DNA of 64,000 nt, taken from positions 33,313-97,312 of the forward strand of contig NZ_LDES01000047.1 in the NCBI RefSeq assembly GCF_001015195.1, given 5' to 3'. The notes beneath the pieces were generated by a model. It was not told the origin of the DNA and did no database searches. It was given only the letters and a program-made list of their open reading frames with translations. Below are positions 1 to 8,739 of this stretch, piece after piece. Position 1 is the stretch's first letter, and every line of letters begins with the position of its first letter. Both the position numbers and the translations under genes were made by a program. Source of the DNA: Sphingomonas sp. Y57 (GTDB taxonomy: Bacteria; Pseudomonadota; Alphaproteobacteria; Sphingomonadales; Sphingomonadaceae).

Positions 1-640
1 CGCCGCCGTCATGCGAGGCGACATACCAGGGCTTGTCCTTGAAGAAAGCGCTCTGGTCCCCGAAGACCGACCGGAAATTGGAGAGGCCGCCGGGATGCAG
101 CATGCCGAGCGTCGACATGTCCTTGGGATCGAACTTCGCCGCCGGCGGGAATTTGGAATCGGTCCACATCGCGTCATAGTCGTGGTTGCCGGGGATGACC
201 GAGAAGGGCACCTTGCCCATCAGCAGCTCATAGCCCTTGCGCGCCGCCGGCATCTCCACCGACGCCACCTTCGGGGTCGGCGCGAAATGCGCGTCGAGCA
301 CCGGGTTCGGGGCGGTCTTGAAACCGCGCGCCGCATGGCCGGGGTCGATCTTCAGCGTCTGATGCTGCCACACGTCGCCAAGGCCCGCGACGAAGGCGAT
401 GTCGCCACCGGCGCTTTCGGCGTTGTCGGCGATATATTGCATCTGTTCGAAAAACATCCGGTTTGCATCGAAGGCGAAGCCCTCCGCCCTCTGATCCGTG
501 TAGTCGACATAGTTCTGCGTGTCGGGAATGACCGCGATGGTGAAGCTGTCGTCGCCCGCGAAGGCGGGGGAGACAAGGGTGGACAGGGCGAGGGCTGAGC
601 CAAGGGCCAGCCTGCAGACCAGCGAACGGAAGAAAGCCAT
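1..640 (-). CDS. Secreted calcineurin-like metallophosphoesterase (3' end beyond window)
   Basis: The first 213 residues are visible and the C-terminus lies beyond the left edge. A Sec signal peptide of about 28 residues ends in SPAFA. Metallophosphoesterase motifs follow: PDTQNY at 39-44, GLGDVW at 86-91 and GNHDYDAMW at 151-159. These supply Asp, Asn and His ligands for a dinuclear metal centre. The product should be a periplasmic or secreted phosphohydrolase; the substrate cannot be read. Its ATG lies 20 bp after the TonB-receptor stop on the same strand, so the two probably form one operon. A short GC-rich leader lacks a separate promoter that I can recognise. Confidence 0.82.
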   Translation of the reverse strand, partial: MAFFRSLVCRLALGSALALSTLVSPAFAGDDSFTIAVIPDTQNYVDYTDQRAEGFAFDANRMFFEQMQYIADNAESAGGDIAFVAGLGDVWQHQTLKIDPGHAARGFKTAPNPVLDAHFAPTPKVASVEMPAARKGYELLMGKVPFSVIPGNHDYDAMWTDSKFPPAAKFDPKDMSTLGMLHPGGLSNFRSVFGDQSAFFKDKPWYVASHDGG

Positions 641-660
641 GGGGGATTCTCCTTGCGGGA

Positions 661-2979
661 TCAGAATTTGACGCTGAATTCGGCGCGATAGGTGCGGCGC
701 GAACCGGCGATGAAGGTGGGGATGCCGAAATAATCGCCGGTGTTTCCGGCATCGACGAGGAACTTCTTGTCGGTCAGGTTGTCGCCGACCAGCGCGAAGC
801 TCCAGCGATCGTTGGCGCCCGTGAAGGTCAGGCGGGCGCCGAGCAGGCCGAACCCGCCCTGGAACTCGTCCACCACCATGTCGGAGAGCGCGACCGGGAC
901 GCGCTGCTGCAGGTCGAGCCGGTCGTTGTCGTCGAAGAAATACATCTTCGATTGCCAGCTGTAGAGCGGCGCGAAGCTGACCGATCCGCCCGCCACCGGC
1001 AGGGTGACGTCGGCGCCGACCGCGAATTTGTGATCGGGGCTGTTGCGGAAGCGGTTGCCCTTGAACGCGCCCGACCGCAGCCTCGCCTTGTTGTAGCCAT
1101 AGCTGCCGAAGATCGACAGCTCGCGCGTCAACGAGACGTTGAGCTGGGTTTCGAAGCCCGTCGCGTCGGCTTTGCCGGCGTTGATCGTCGCCAGCCGGCC
1201 GTTGACGAGACCCTGGGTCTGGAAATTCTCATATTCATAGTGGAACAGCGTGGCATCGCCGACCACGCGCCCGCCGAACAGGCGGAACTTGACACCGCCC
1301 TCGACCGAATCGAGCCGCTCTTGGGGGATCAGGTCGGCCGGCCGCGTCGGGTTGATCTGCAGCGTCTCGGGCCGCTTGCCGACGCCATAGGAGACGAACA
1401 GGTTGATGTCGGGCGTCAGCTTGAAGCGCGCGCCGCCACGACCCGTCCATATGGTCGAGCTGTTCTCGCCGCGCAGCACCGCGCCGCCGGGGGTGGGCTG
1501 GAGCAGGATGCCGGCGCCGGTCAGGTTCGACGCCCCCAACGGGGTCAGCCCCTGGAGGGACGCCTTCTTCTTGTCCCAGGTGACGCGCCCGCCGGCGAAC
1601 AGCTCGAAACGGCTGCCGAGATGCGCGGTGAGGTCGCCGAAGATATCGAAGGTGGTGATGTCGGCCTTGGTCAGCTGCCGGTCGAGCGTGAACGGCTTCA
1701 GCCCGGCGGCGGCCGGCCCGAGCAACGCGTTGATCTCGTTGTTGGTCAGCCCGCGCGGCGCGAACTTCTGCAAGGTGCCCGAGAACATCAGCGCCATCGC
1801 GCGTTCGTCATAGCCCAGGTCGAAGTTCATCCCGTTCTTCGCCTTGAAGGCGCTGCCGCCGATGAAGCCCTCGAACGGCCCGACATCCTGGAAATTGAGC
1901 CGGACTTCCTCCGAATATTGCTTGCCGTAGTTGCACTGCTCATAGGCGATGATGTTGGTTGGCGTACCGTCATTGTCGCCGCTCTGGCAGGCGTCGAACC
2001 AGCGATAGCCGGTGATCGAGGTGATCGAGAAGCGGTCGTTGATCGTCCAGTCGGCGGTGCCGCTGAACCCCAGTATCTCGCGATGGAAATAGGCGGCTGG
2101 GATCGTCCCGAAGCTGTTGAGATGGGTCGGCGTCCAGAAGTTGAGATCGCCGATGACCGCCCCCGTCGCCTGGTCGAGCGGAACGAAGGTGCGCGACTTG
2201 AAGGGGACGCCGCCCTTGGTGTCGTCGACGTCATAGGTGGCTATCAGGTTGAATTTGAAATCGCTGTTCGGCTCGAACTTCGCCGCGAAGCGATAGGCCT
2301 GGGCGTCAAGCGCGTTGTAGCTCCCTGCCCCATAGACGTCCTTCACGAAGCCGTCCCGCTTGCGGAGCATCGCGCCGAAGCGCACGCCCACCGTATCCGA
2401 CAGGGGAATGTTCGCGACCCCCTGGACATGCTTGTAGTCATAGGTGCCGAGCCCGCCCTTGAGCTCAAAGCTCAGATCGTCGGTCGGCCGCTTCTGGAAG
2501 ATCAAGACGCCGCCGTTGAGCGCCGAGCGGCCGTGCAGCGTGGATTGTGGGCCCTTCTCGACCTCGACCCGGTCGATGTCGAACATCTCGCCATAGGAGG
2601 CGGTCGCCTGCGACGCGGGGACGCCGTCCTGGAACACCGCCACGCGCAGTTCGCTCTGCGGCGAGAAATCGTTGGAGGTGATGCCGCGCACCGAGAAGCC
2701 GGGGGCGAACTTGTCCTGCAACTGGATGACGAAGCCCGGCGTGATCGCCGACACCTCCGACAACTCGGTCCCGCCGATCTGCTCAAGGAATTGCGTGCCA
2801 TAGGCGCTGATCGACATCGGCACGTCGGTGATCCGCTGCTCGCGCTTCTGCGCGGTGACGATGATCTCTGCGCCGCCATCGGCGGAATCGGCGGCGGCCA
2901 TGTCGGCCACCTCGGCCGCCTGCGCCTGGGCGATCGAAAGCGAAAGAAGACTGGAACAGAGCAATATTCGATACAGCAC
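661..2979 (-). CDS. TonB-dependent outer-membrane receptor
   Basis: A 772-residue outer-membrane receptor. The signal peptide ends near AQAQA and is followed by the sphingomonad N-terminal signature EIIVTAQKRE. The plug domain spans about residues 35-150 and includes DIDRVEVEKGPQSTLHGRSA. A long beta-barrel ends in a terminal Phe (EFSVKF), as expected for BAM-dependent insertion. The start is GTG, preceded by AGGAGG with six bases between. It is divergent from a TetR gene and followed by a secreted metallophosphoesterase, so it may import the product or substrate of that enzyme. The ligand is unknown; iron-siderophore is possible but not indicated by neighbours. Confidence 0.93.
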   Translation of the reverse strand: MLYRILLCSSLLSLSIAQAQAAEVADMAAADSADGGAEIIVTAQKREQRITDVPMSISAYGTQFLEQIGGTELSEVSAITPGFVIQLQDKFAPGFSVRGITSNDFSPQSELRVAVFQDGVPASQATASYGEMFDIDRVEVEKGPQSTLHGRSALNGGVLIFQKRPTDDLSFELKGGLGTYDYKHVQGVANIPLSDTVGVRFGAMLRKRDGFVKDVYGAGSYNALDAQAYRFAAKFEPNSDFKFNLIATYDVDDTKGGVPFKSRTFVPLDQATGAVIGDLNFWTPTHLNSFGTIPAAYFHREILGFSGTADWTINDRFSITSITGYRWFDACQSGDNDGTPTNIIAYEQCNYGKQYSEEVRLNFQDVGPFEGFIGGSAFKAKNGMNFDLGYDERAMALMFSGTLQKFAPRGLTNNEINALLGPAAAGLKPFTLDRQLTKADITTFDIFGDLTAHLGSRFELFAGGRVTWDKKKASLQGLTPLGASNLTGAGILLQPTPGGAVLRGENSSTIWTGRGGARFKLTPDINLFVSYGVGKRPETLQINPTRPADLIPQERLDSVEGGVKFRLFGGRVVGDATLFHYEYENFQTQGLVNGRLATINAGKADATGFETQLNVSLTRELSIFGSYGYNKARLRSGAFKGNRFRNSPDHKFAVGADVTLPVAGGSVSFAPLYSWQSKMYFFDDNDRLDLQQRVPVALSDMVVDEFQGGFGLLGARLTFTGANDRWSFALVGDNLTDKKFLVDAGNTGDYFGIPTFIAGSRRTYRAEFSVKF

Positions 2980-3021
2980 GGCGCGCCTCCTGAACTATTT
3001 ACGAGACAGCCGTGTATCGAT

Positions 3022-3036
3022 ATTCTGTGACAGAAT
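3022..3036. promoter_or_regulatory. Perfect 15-bp palindrome, candidate TetR operator
   Basis: ATTCTGT-G-ACAGAAT is a perfect 7-1-7 inverted repeat in the 82-bp space between the divergent TonB-receptor and TetR genes. A second short palindrome (TATCGATA, 3015-3022) abuts it. Its size and position suit a TetR dimer that represses both directions. Binding by the adjacent regulator is inferred. Confidence 0.55.
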
Positions 3037-3061
3037 TGCTGCGCTGCAAAAAGGAATCCGA

Positions 3062-3646
3062 ATGACCGGCACGCCCCTCGTCCAGCGCGCACGCGGACGC
3101 CCCCGGGACTCGGGGAAGGACCAGGCGATCCGCGAAGCCGCATGGCGCATCCTGGCCGAACGCGGCTTCGACGGGCTGACCTTCGAGAGTGTCGCCGAAA
3201 TGGCGAATTGCAGCCGCGCGACGCTGTACCGCCGCTATGCGTCGAAGGTCGAGCTGGTGTCGTCGGTCCTCTACGAGACCTCGCGATCGATCGAGCCCAC
3301 CGTTCCGGCCGAAGCCTTGCCGCGCGACATATTGATCGCCCACGCCACGGCGGCCGCCCTGTACATGTCGGATTATCGGGGCCAGGCCCTGCTGAACCTC
3401 ACCACGGCCTCTTTCCGCCTACCCGAGCTGGCAGCCGCCACCGAAAACTACGGGAAAAACGAGCGGGAATATTATCTGCGCGAGCTGCGCCGCCTCAGGC
3501 CCGACGCGAGCGAAGCGACGCTGGCCTTCGCCTGCGACACCCTGATCGGGGGCATCCTCTATCACGCGACCTTCCGGCACCGGTCCCTCGCTCCTGACGA
3601 GATCGCGGGTCTGGTCGACAGTGCTATGGCCTTGCTGGCCGATTGA
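3062..3646 (+). CDS. TetR/AcrR-family transcriptional regulator
   Basis: A 194-residue protein with an N-terminal helix-turn-helix at about residues 20-68, including the recognition-helix pattern MANCSRATLYRRYASK. A helical ligand-binding C-terminal domain follows. The ATG at 3062 was chosen because it gives the usual TetR length and avoids extending into the divergent receptor promoter. It presumably controls the divergent receptor/phosphoesterase operon through the palindrome at 3022-3036. The inducer is unknown. Confidence 0.88.
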   Translation: MTGTPLVQRARGRPRDSGKDQAIREAAWRILAERGFDGLTFESVAEMANCSRATLYRRYASKVELVSSVLYETSRSIEPTVPAEALPRDILIAHATAAALYMSDYRGQALLNLTTASFRLPELAAATENYGKNEREYYLRELRRLRPDASEATLAFACDTLIGGILYHATFRHRSLAPDEIAGLVDSAMALLAD

Positions 3647-3716
3647 GGCCGATCGATCCCGCACCCCCGATCGGACGGAGTTCAGCCGATCCGGCCGGGC
3701 GACGGACAGGCGGGGA

Positions 3717-4190
3717 TCAGACCGGCCGCACCTCAACCACTTCGATCGCGTCCGTCTTGCCCGCGAAGTCGGCGAAGTCCCCCTCCCCCGCCCCGATCAG
3801 GGCGCGGGCAAGGGGCGAGGAAAAGGAGACGAGACCCGCCGCCGGGTCGGCCTCATCGTCGCCGACGATCGCGACGGTCTTCTCCTGCCCGTGGAGACGA
3901 TAGCGAACGCGCGTGCCGAAGGCCGCCTCGTCGCCGGCCGCCGCCGGCTGGATCTCCATCGTAGCGTGGCGGGTCGCCCAGTAGCGCAGGTCACGCTTGA
4001 GGGACTTCAACACCTCCTCGGTCGCCTGCGCCGCAACAGCCGTCTCGATCGCGACTTCGAGTTCGGCGACCTTGGCCGCGATCAGCGCCGCGCCGCGTTC
4101 GGTGACGAGGTTGGGGCCCGGCGGGATCGGCAGCTCGAACTTGGGTTCGAGATGCTCGTCATCGCTTTCCCGGCGGAAGGCGACGCTCAC
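3717..4190 (-). CDS. GreA/GreB-family transcription elongation factor
   Basis: A 157-residue protein of GreA length. A helical N-terminal part (about 20-75, rich in Ala/Glu, likely the coiled coil that enters the RNA-polymerase secondary channel) is followed by an FKBP-like C-terminal domain (about 85-157). Gre factors stimulate transcript cleavage in backtracked polymerase, and relatives also regulate polymerase under stress. The GTG start at 4190 overlaps the upstream DUF1365 stop by 4 nt (GTGA), indicating translational coupling. Finding it as the last gene of a lipid-modification operon is unusual; it is probably a paralogue of the housekeeping greA. Confidence 0.78.
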   Translation of the reverse strand: MSVAFRRESDDEHLEPKFELPIPPGPNLVTERGAALIAAKVAELEVAIETAVAAQATEEVLKSLKRDLRYWATRHATMEIQPAAAGDEAAFGTRVRYRLHGQEKTVAIVGDDEADPAAGLVSFSSPLARALIGAGEGDFADFAGKTDAIEVVEVRPV

Positions 4191-4963
4191 GCCGCCGCCA
4201 CGATCGATACGCCGTCGCCGGCCGCGGGCACGTGGCGGCGAACACCGATCCGCTTGAGCAACAGCCGCAGCGCCTCGACATGGATGCCCGCGACCACCTT
4301 GAGCGTCAGCAGCGGGTGGCGCAGGAAGGCGCCTAGCAGCGCGCCGTCGCCCAGCTCGCGCCGCACGCCCTGGAAGGCTGCGATGATCAGTGGCCCTTCG
4401 GCGTCGGCGCCAGCGACGACCACGCGGGTCTTCTCCATCGGCGGTTCGACGGTGAAATCGTAACGCATGTCGAGATCCATGAAGGGCGACACATAGAAGC
4501 ATTTGTCGCATGTCTGGCGGATCAGCGTATCCCTTCCGTGGTTGTCCGCCACCGGGATGACGTAGCTGTGCCGCTCCTTGAAGGTGTTCGTCACTTCATA
4601 GACGATGGTCGCGAGGCTCCCGTCGCGGCGATGGCAGAACCAGACCGATAGCGGGTTGAAGACATGGCCCAGCATACGCGGCATCGTGAGCAAACGGATC
4701 GGGCCCCCGTCCGGTTCCTGCCCTGCGCGACGCATCAGCGCCTCGACCTGTCCCCTGAGGGGGGCGCCCGATCGATCGCCATAATCACGATCGTGGAACG
4801 AGAAAAGGTTGAAGCGGTTGCGCGAGAACAGCTTGCAACGCGTTGATATTACATCGATCTCATCGATATCGAAGAGGCATTGGAAAATGCGGTAACGCAG
4901 ATTGTGCGCACGCGGGCGGAAACGGCGGTGGAAGACGGTGCCCGCGTAAATGGCCGATTTCAC
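4187..4963 (-). CDS. DUF1365 family protein
   Basis: A 258-residue protein of the DUF1365 family, recognised by SAIYAGTVFHRRFRP at the N-terminus and the core LTMPRMLGHVFNPLSVWFCH near residue 90. The family accompanies FAD-dependent amine-oxidase-like proteins and CFA-synthase-like methyltransferases in alphaproteobacterial loci; its biochemical role is not established. The GTG start at 4963 overlaps the upstream oxidoreductase stop by 4 nt, and its own stop overlaps the next start by 4 nt, so three genes appear translationally coupled. Earlier in-frame ATGs lie inside the upstream gene and were rejected. Confidence 0.85.
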   Translation of the reverse strand: MKSAIYAGTVFHRRFRPRAHNLRYRIFQCLFDIDEIDVISTRCKLFSRNRFNLFSFHDRDYGDRSGAPLRGQVEALMRRAGQEPDGGPIRLLTMPRMLGHVFNPLSVWFCHRRDGSLATIVYEVTNTFKERHSYVIPVADNHGRDTLIRQTCDKCFYVSPFMDLDMRYDFTVEPPMEKTRVVVAGADAEGPLIIAAFQGVRRELGDGALLGAFLRHPLLTLKVVAGIHVEALRLLLKRIGVRRHVPAAGDGVSIVAAA

Positions 4964-6333
4964 GCTGCCGCTTCCCGCCTCGCCGCACCCATCGCCGGAT
5001 CGATCGCCAGCCGGCCGTTGGGCTCCTCGACCGTCCATGGCCGCTGCGCGCCCAGCATCTCCGCCACGGCGAGACCCGACTGCAGGCCGTCCTCATGGAA
5101 GCCCGCGCCCAGATGCGCTCCGCAATAGAAGGTGTTGCGCTGCCCCTGGATCGCCCAGATGCGGCGCTGGGCGTCCATCGCGGCATGGTCGAAGATCGGA
5201 TGGTCGAAATTGGTGCGGCTGATCTCCTTCGCGCGGTCGATTGCCCGGTGGGGGTTCAGCGTGACGACCAGCGGATCGCGGGTGCGATAGCCCTGGAGCT
5301 GGTTCATCCAATAGCTGACGCACAGGTCGCCGGTCGCGTCATTGGCGTGGCGGCGGCCGAAGTAGTTCCACGCACCCCACAGCATCCGCCGCTTCGGCAG
5401 CAGCGCGGCGTCCTGATGCAGCACGACGAGGTTGGAGCTGTAGCGGAAGGCGCCGAGCAGTTCGGCCTCCTGCAGGCCAGGATCGGCGAGCATGGCGAGC
5501 GCCTGGTTGCCGTGCGCGGCGATCACCACCTCGTCGAACCGGTCGGCATGGCCGCGCCGGTCGGTGATCGTCACCCGCCCGCCCTTGCGTTCGATCCGCG
5601 CGACAGGAGAGGCCAGCCGCAGCTCGCCGTCGAAATCGGCGAGGATGCGGTCGACATAGACCTGGCTGCCACCAACGACCGTGCGCCATTTCGGGCGGCG
5701 GCCGAGATCGAGCAAGCCGTGGTTGCTGCAGAAGCGGACGAACGCCTCGGCCGGATAGTCGAGCAGCAGCTGCGCGGGCGCCGACCAGATGGCCGCCGCC
5801 ATCGGCAGCAGGTGATCGTCACGGAAGGCGTCACCATATCGGCCCTGCTCCAGAAGCTGGCCCAGCGTCATATCGCCGAAACCGCCCATCTGCGTCGCCG
5901 CCTCGCGATAGAAGCGGACAAGGTTGCGGAGCATCGACCAGAAGCGGCGCGAGAACAGGTTGGAGGGCTGGGCGAAGAGCTGCCAGATGCGATCGCCCGC
6001 CGCATATTCGAGCTTGCCGTCGTCGAGCGACACCGCGAAGCTCATGTCGGTCGCGCGGGTCGGCACGCCGAAATGATCGAACATCGCGATCAGGTTCGGA
6101 TAGGTGCGGTCGTTGAACACGATGAAGCCGGTGTCGACGCCCAGCACGGCGCCGTCACCGGTATCGACGTCGACGGTGCGGGTGTGCCCGCCGGGACGAT
6201 TCTCCGCCTCATAGAGGACCACGTCGTGCTGTTTCGAGAGGAGCCATGCCGCCGACAGCCCGCTGATGCCACTGCCGACCACCGCGATCCGCCGGCCCAT
6301 GCGGATGTTCGTCATACCCATAGCCCCCGTCAT
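4960..6333 (-). CDS. FAD-dependent oxidoreductase (amine-oxidase/desaturase-like)
   Basis: A 457-residue flavoprotein. The N-terminal dinucleotide-binding fold VVGSGISGLSAAW (about 18-30) is followed by the flavin-amine-oxidase motif ENRPGGHT (about 43-50). The start at 6333 is preceded by AAGGAG with nine bases between; an upstream in-frame ATG has no such site. Homologues beside CFA-like methyltransferases, DUF1365 and DUF1295 proteins have been tied to unusual membrane fatty acids (cyclopropane or furan types) and singlet-oxygen responses in other alphaproteobacteria. I infer action on phospholipid acyl chains. It heads the leftward operon and is divergent from the DUF1295/methyltransferase pair. 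Confidence 0.85.
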   Translation of the reverse strand: MTGAMGMTNIRMGRRIAVVGSGISGLSAAWLLSKQHDVVLYEAENRPGGHTRTVDVDTGDGAVLGVDTGFIVFNDRTYPNLIAMFDHFGVPTRATDMSFAVSLDDGKLEYAAGDRIWQLFAQPSNLFSRRFWSMLRNLVRFYREAATQMGGFGDMTLGQLLEQGRYGDAFRDDHLLPMAAAIWSAPAQLLLDYPAEAFVRFCSNHGLLDLGRRPKWRTVVGGSQVYVDRILADFDGELRLASPVARIERKGGRVTITDRRGHADRFDEVVIAAHGNQALAMLADPGLQEAELLGAFRYSSNLVVLHQDAALLPKRRMLWGAWNYFGRRHANDATGDLCVSYWMNQLQGYRTRDPLVVTLNPHRAIDRAKEISRTNFDHPIFDHAAMDAQRRIWAIQGQRNTFYCGAHLGAGFHEDGLQSGLAVAEMLGAQRPWTVEEPNGRLAIDPAMGAARREAAA

Positions 6334-6522
6334 GTCGCGCTGCTCCTTGCCCTCACCCCCAGATACGGCAGGCGAAGCCAGGGAGTTGCGCGCGGCCCCT
6401 CGTCCGTCTGCTAAACCGCGCTGCGAAAAGCGCAAAGTCGAATCTTGCGCAACCGCCTTGGCGGGATGCGCCGTATAGGGTTACGAGGCCCCCTTGGGGA
6501 CGGGACAACGGGACAGGGGTTG

Positions 6523-7326
6523 ATGAGCGGACTGGAGAGCATCGTCATCGCATCGATCGTCCTGTCGGCGATGATGGCGGCGGCCTGGGCGGTGCAGCGC
6601 GCGACCGGCCAGTCGGGCTGGGCCGATGTCTTCTGGTCCTTCGCGATCGGCATCGGCGGGCTGGTCACGGCGCTGATGGCGAGCGGCGACGGGCCGATCG
6701 AGCGACGCTGGCTGGTCGCGGGCATGGTCGTCTTCTGGTCGATGCGCCTCGGCTTCCATATCCTCGCGCGCACCGCGACCGCGACGGCGGAGGATCCGCG
6801 CTACGCCGATCTGCGCCGCGAATGGGGCGACCGCTTCCAGATCCGGCTGTTCCTGTTTCTCCAGATCCAGGCGCTGTGCGGGATCGGGCTGGTCGTCACC
6901 GTCTATGCGGCCGCCCACCGGCCGGGCCCGGCCTTCGCTGCCGCCGACTGGATCGGCCTCGCCTTGCTGATCGTCTCGGTGATCGGCGAAGGCATCGCCG
7001 ACAGCCAGCTCCGCGCCTTCACCGCCGACCCGGCCAATCGTGGCAAGGTCTGCGACCGCGGGCTGTGGCGCTGGTCGCGCCATCCCAATTATTTCTTCGA
7101 GTGGCTCGGCTGGCTCGCCTATCCGGTGATAGCCCTTTCCCTGACCGGCGGCTGGTGGCCCGGCTGGCTGGCGCTGATCGGCCCGGCATTGATGTACTGG
7201 CTGCTCGTCCATGTCTCGGGCATCCCGCCGTTGGAGGCGCATATGCTGCGCAGCCGGGGTGACGCCTTCCGATCCTATAGGGCGCGAACCAGCGCCTTCT
7301 TCCCTCTCCCACCCAGGAAAAGATAA
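6523..7326 (+). CDS. DUF1295 membrane protein (steroid 5-alpha-reductase-like)
   Basis: A 267-residue protein with about six hydrophobic segments. The C-terminal signature RGLWRWSRHPNYFFEW near residue 190 is typical of DUF1295 and related steroid-reductase/methyltransferase-like membrane enzymes. It probably works on lipids in the inner membrane. The ATG at 6523 follows a modest GGGG site; an earlier ATG at 6445 would add a non-hydrophobic tail and is less likely. Its stop overlaps the next start by one base (TAATG), so it is coupled to the CFA-like methyltransferase. Confidence 0.85.
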   Translation: MSGLESIVIASIVLSAMMAAAWAVQRATGQSGWADVFWSFAIGIGGLVTALMASGDGPIERRWLVAGMVVFWSMRLGFHILARTATATAEDPRYADLRREWGDRFQIRLFLFLQIQALCGIGLVVTVYAAAHRPGPAFAAADWIGLALLIVSVIGEGIADSQLRAFTADPANRGKVCDRGLWRWSRHPNYFFEWLGWLAYPVIALSLTGGWWPGWLALIGPALMYWLLVHVSGIPPLEAHMLRSRGDAFRSYRARTSAFFPLPPRKR

Positions 7327-8351
7327 TGGACATCATCGCCGCCGCCACCGCAGCCGTCGAACGGCTGCCGCTTCCCGACGCCCTGACCCTGGCGGGCGTC
7401 GAGTTTCTCGTCGGCCGCACCGGCCGCAAGCTGGCGAAGCAACCGGACAGCGAAGCCGCCTTCGCCCGCGCCATGGACGACTTCCCGATCGCCATCCACA
7501 CCGATGACGCCAACGCCCAGCATTACGAGGTGCCGGCCGCCTTCTTCGACCTCTGTCTCGGCCCGCGCCGCAAATATAGCTGCTGCTATTATGAAGGTCC
7601 GCAGACGACGATCGCCGAGGCTGAGGAAGCCGCCCTCGCCCAGACCGTGGAACATGCCGATCTGAGGGATGGGCAGGAGATATTGGAACTCGGCTGCGGC
7701 TGGGGCTCGCTCAGCCTGTACATGGCCGCACGCTATCCCAACGCGCGCATCACCGCCGTCTCCAATTCCCATTCCCAGCGCGAGCATATCGAGAAGCTGG
7801 CAAAGGCGCAGGGATCCGCCAACCTGACGGTCGTCACCTGCGACATGAACGACTTCCATGCGGACGGCCGCTTCGACCGGGTCGTATCCGTCGAGATGTT
7901 CGAGCATATGTCGAACTGGCGCGCGCTGCTCGCCCGGGTGAAGGACTGGCTAAAGCCCGACGGCCGCCTGTTCATCCACATCTTCACCCATGACCGGGCG
8001 AGCTACCGCTTCGACCATGCCGACAAGGCGGACTGGATCGCCCAGCACTTCTTCACGGGCGGGATCATGCCCAGCCACGGGCTGATCGGCCATTTCCCCG
8101 ACCTGTTCACAGTCGAGGAGGATTGGCGCTGGAACGGCAAGCATTATGCCCGCACCGCGTTCGACTGGCTGGCCCGCTTCGACGCGAACCAGCCCGCGAT
8201 CGCCGAGATATTCCGTCAGACCTACGGCAAGGACGCGAAGCTGTGGGAACGGCGCTGGCGGCTGTTCTTCCTGGCGACGGCGGGTCTATTCGGCCACAGG
8301 GACGGAGTCCCCTGGGCGGTAAGCCATTACCGCTTGCGGCCTGCCGGCTAG
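7326..8351 (+). CDS. Cyclopropane-fatty-acyl-phospholipid synthase-like methyltransferase
   Basis: A 341-residue class I SAM methyltransferase of the CFA-synthase/mycolate family. Visible elements are QHYEVPAAFFDLCLG (about 66-80), the SAM motif LELGCGWGS (about 120-128), and VEMFEHM near residue 185, around the acidic motif of the pocket. CFA enzymes methylate an unsaturated acyl chain of membrane phospholipid; relatives also supply the methyl branch of furan fatty acids. It is shorter than Escherichia coli Cfa (382 residues) at the N-terminus. It is translationally coupled to the DUF1295 protein and divergent from the FAD oxidoreductase/DUF1365 genes. Confidence 0.88.
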   Translation: MDIIAAATAAVERLPLPDALTLAGVEFLVGRTGRKLAKQPDSEAAFARAMDDFPIAIHTDDANAQHYEVPAAFFDLCLGPRRKYSCCYYEGPQTTIAEAEEAALAQTVEHADLRDGQEILELGCGWGSLSLYMAARYPNARITAVSNSHSQREHIEKLAKAQGSANLTVVTCDMNDFHADGRFDRVVSVEMFEHMSNWRALLARVKDWLKPDGRLFIHIFTHDRASYRFDHADKADWIAQHFFTGGIMPSHGLIGHFPDLFTVEEDWRWNGKHYARTAFDWLARFDANQPAIAEIFRQTYGKDAKLWERRWRLFFLATAGLFGHRDGVPWAVSHYRLRPAG

Positions 8352-8360
8352 ACCACAGGC

Positions 8361-8735
8361 TCAGTCCCCGGGGACATTCTCTCCCCTGCCCCAGTCGCGG
8401 CCCTCGAACGGCGTGATGGTGACCTTCAGATCCTCCCAGCCGTCGATGCAACGCAACGATATGCTGATGCCCTCGGGGTGCGACCGGGGGCGATAGAAGC
8501 TCTTTATCCCGCACTGCGCGCAGAAGATGTGGCGCGCCTTGCCCGATCCGAAGCGGTAGGTCGTCGTCTCGCGCTGGCCTTCGATCAGGCGGAAACGGGT
8601 GTCGGGCACGATCAGATGCAGATAGCCGGTCATCGCGCAGATCGAACAATTGCAGTCGAGCACCTCCAGGGGTTCGTCCCCGACCTCCGCCTCGAACCGG
8701 ACCAGCCCGCAATGGCAACCGCCCTCGACCTTCAT
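8361..8735 (-). CDS. GFA-family zinc-binding protein
   Basis: A 124-residue protein of the glutathione-dependent formaldehyde-activating (GFA/Mss4-like) fold. Zinc ligands are visible as GGCHCG at the N-terminus, CNCSIC near residue 30 and CAQCG near residue 73. Many family members are not formaldehyde enzymes, so the substrate is unassigned. The ATG at 8735 begins five bases after the stop of the DUF2177 gene, so the two form an operon. Upstream in-frame ATGs would overlap the DUF2177 gene. Confidence 0.87.
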   Translation of the reverse strand: MKVEGGCHCGLVRFEAEVGDEPLEVLDCNCSICAMTGYLHLIVPDTRFRLIEGQRETTTYRFGSGKARHIFCAQCGIKSFYRPRSHPEGISISLRCIDGWEDLKVTITPFEGRDWGRGENVPGD

Positions 8736-8739
8736 GCCG

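Noticed and set aside
952..3030. Long rightward open frame (692 codons) opposite the first TonB receptor
   Set aside because: It is a GC-rich antisense shadow: Arg/Ala/Gly-heavy translation without family likeness, fully over a clear receptor gene.
6334..6522. RpoE/ChrR-type (ECF11) promoter for the lipid-modification genes
   Set aside because: Expected because of gene content, but no TGATCC-like -35 element with a matching -10 was found in the divergent region.
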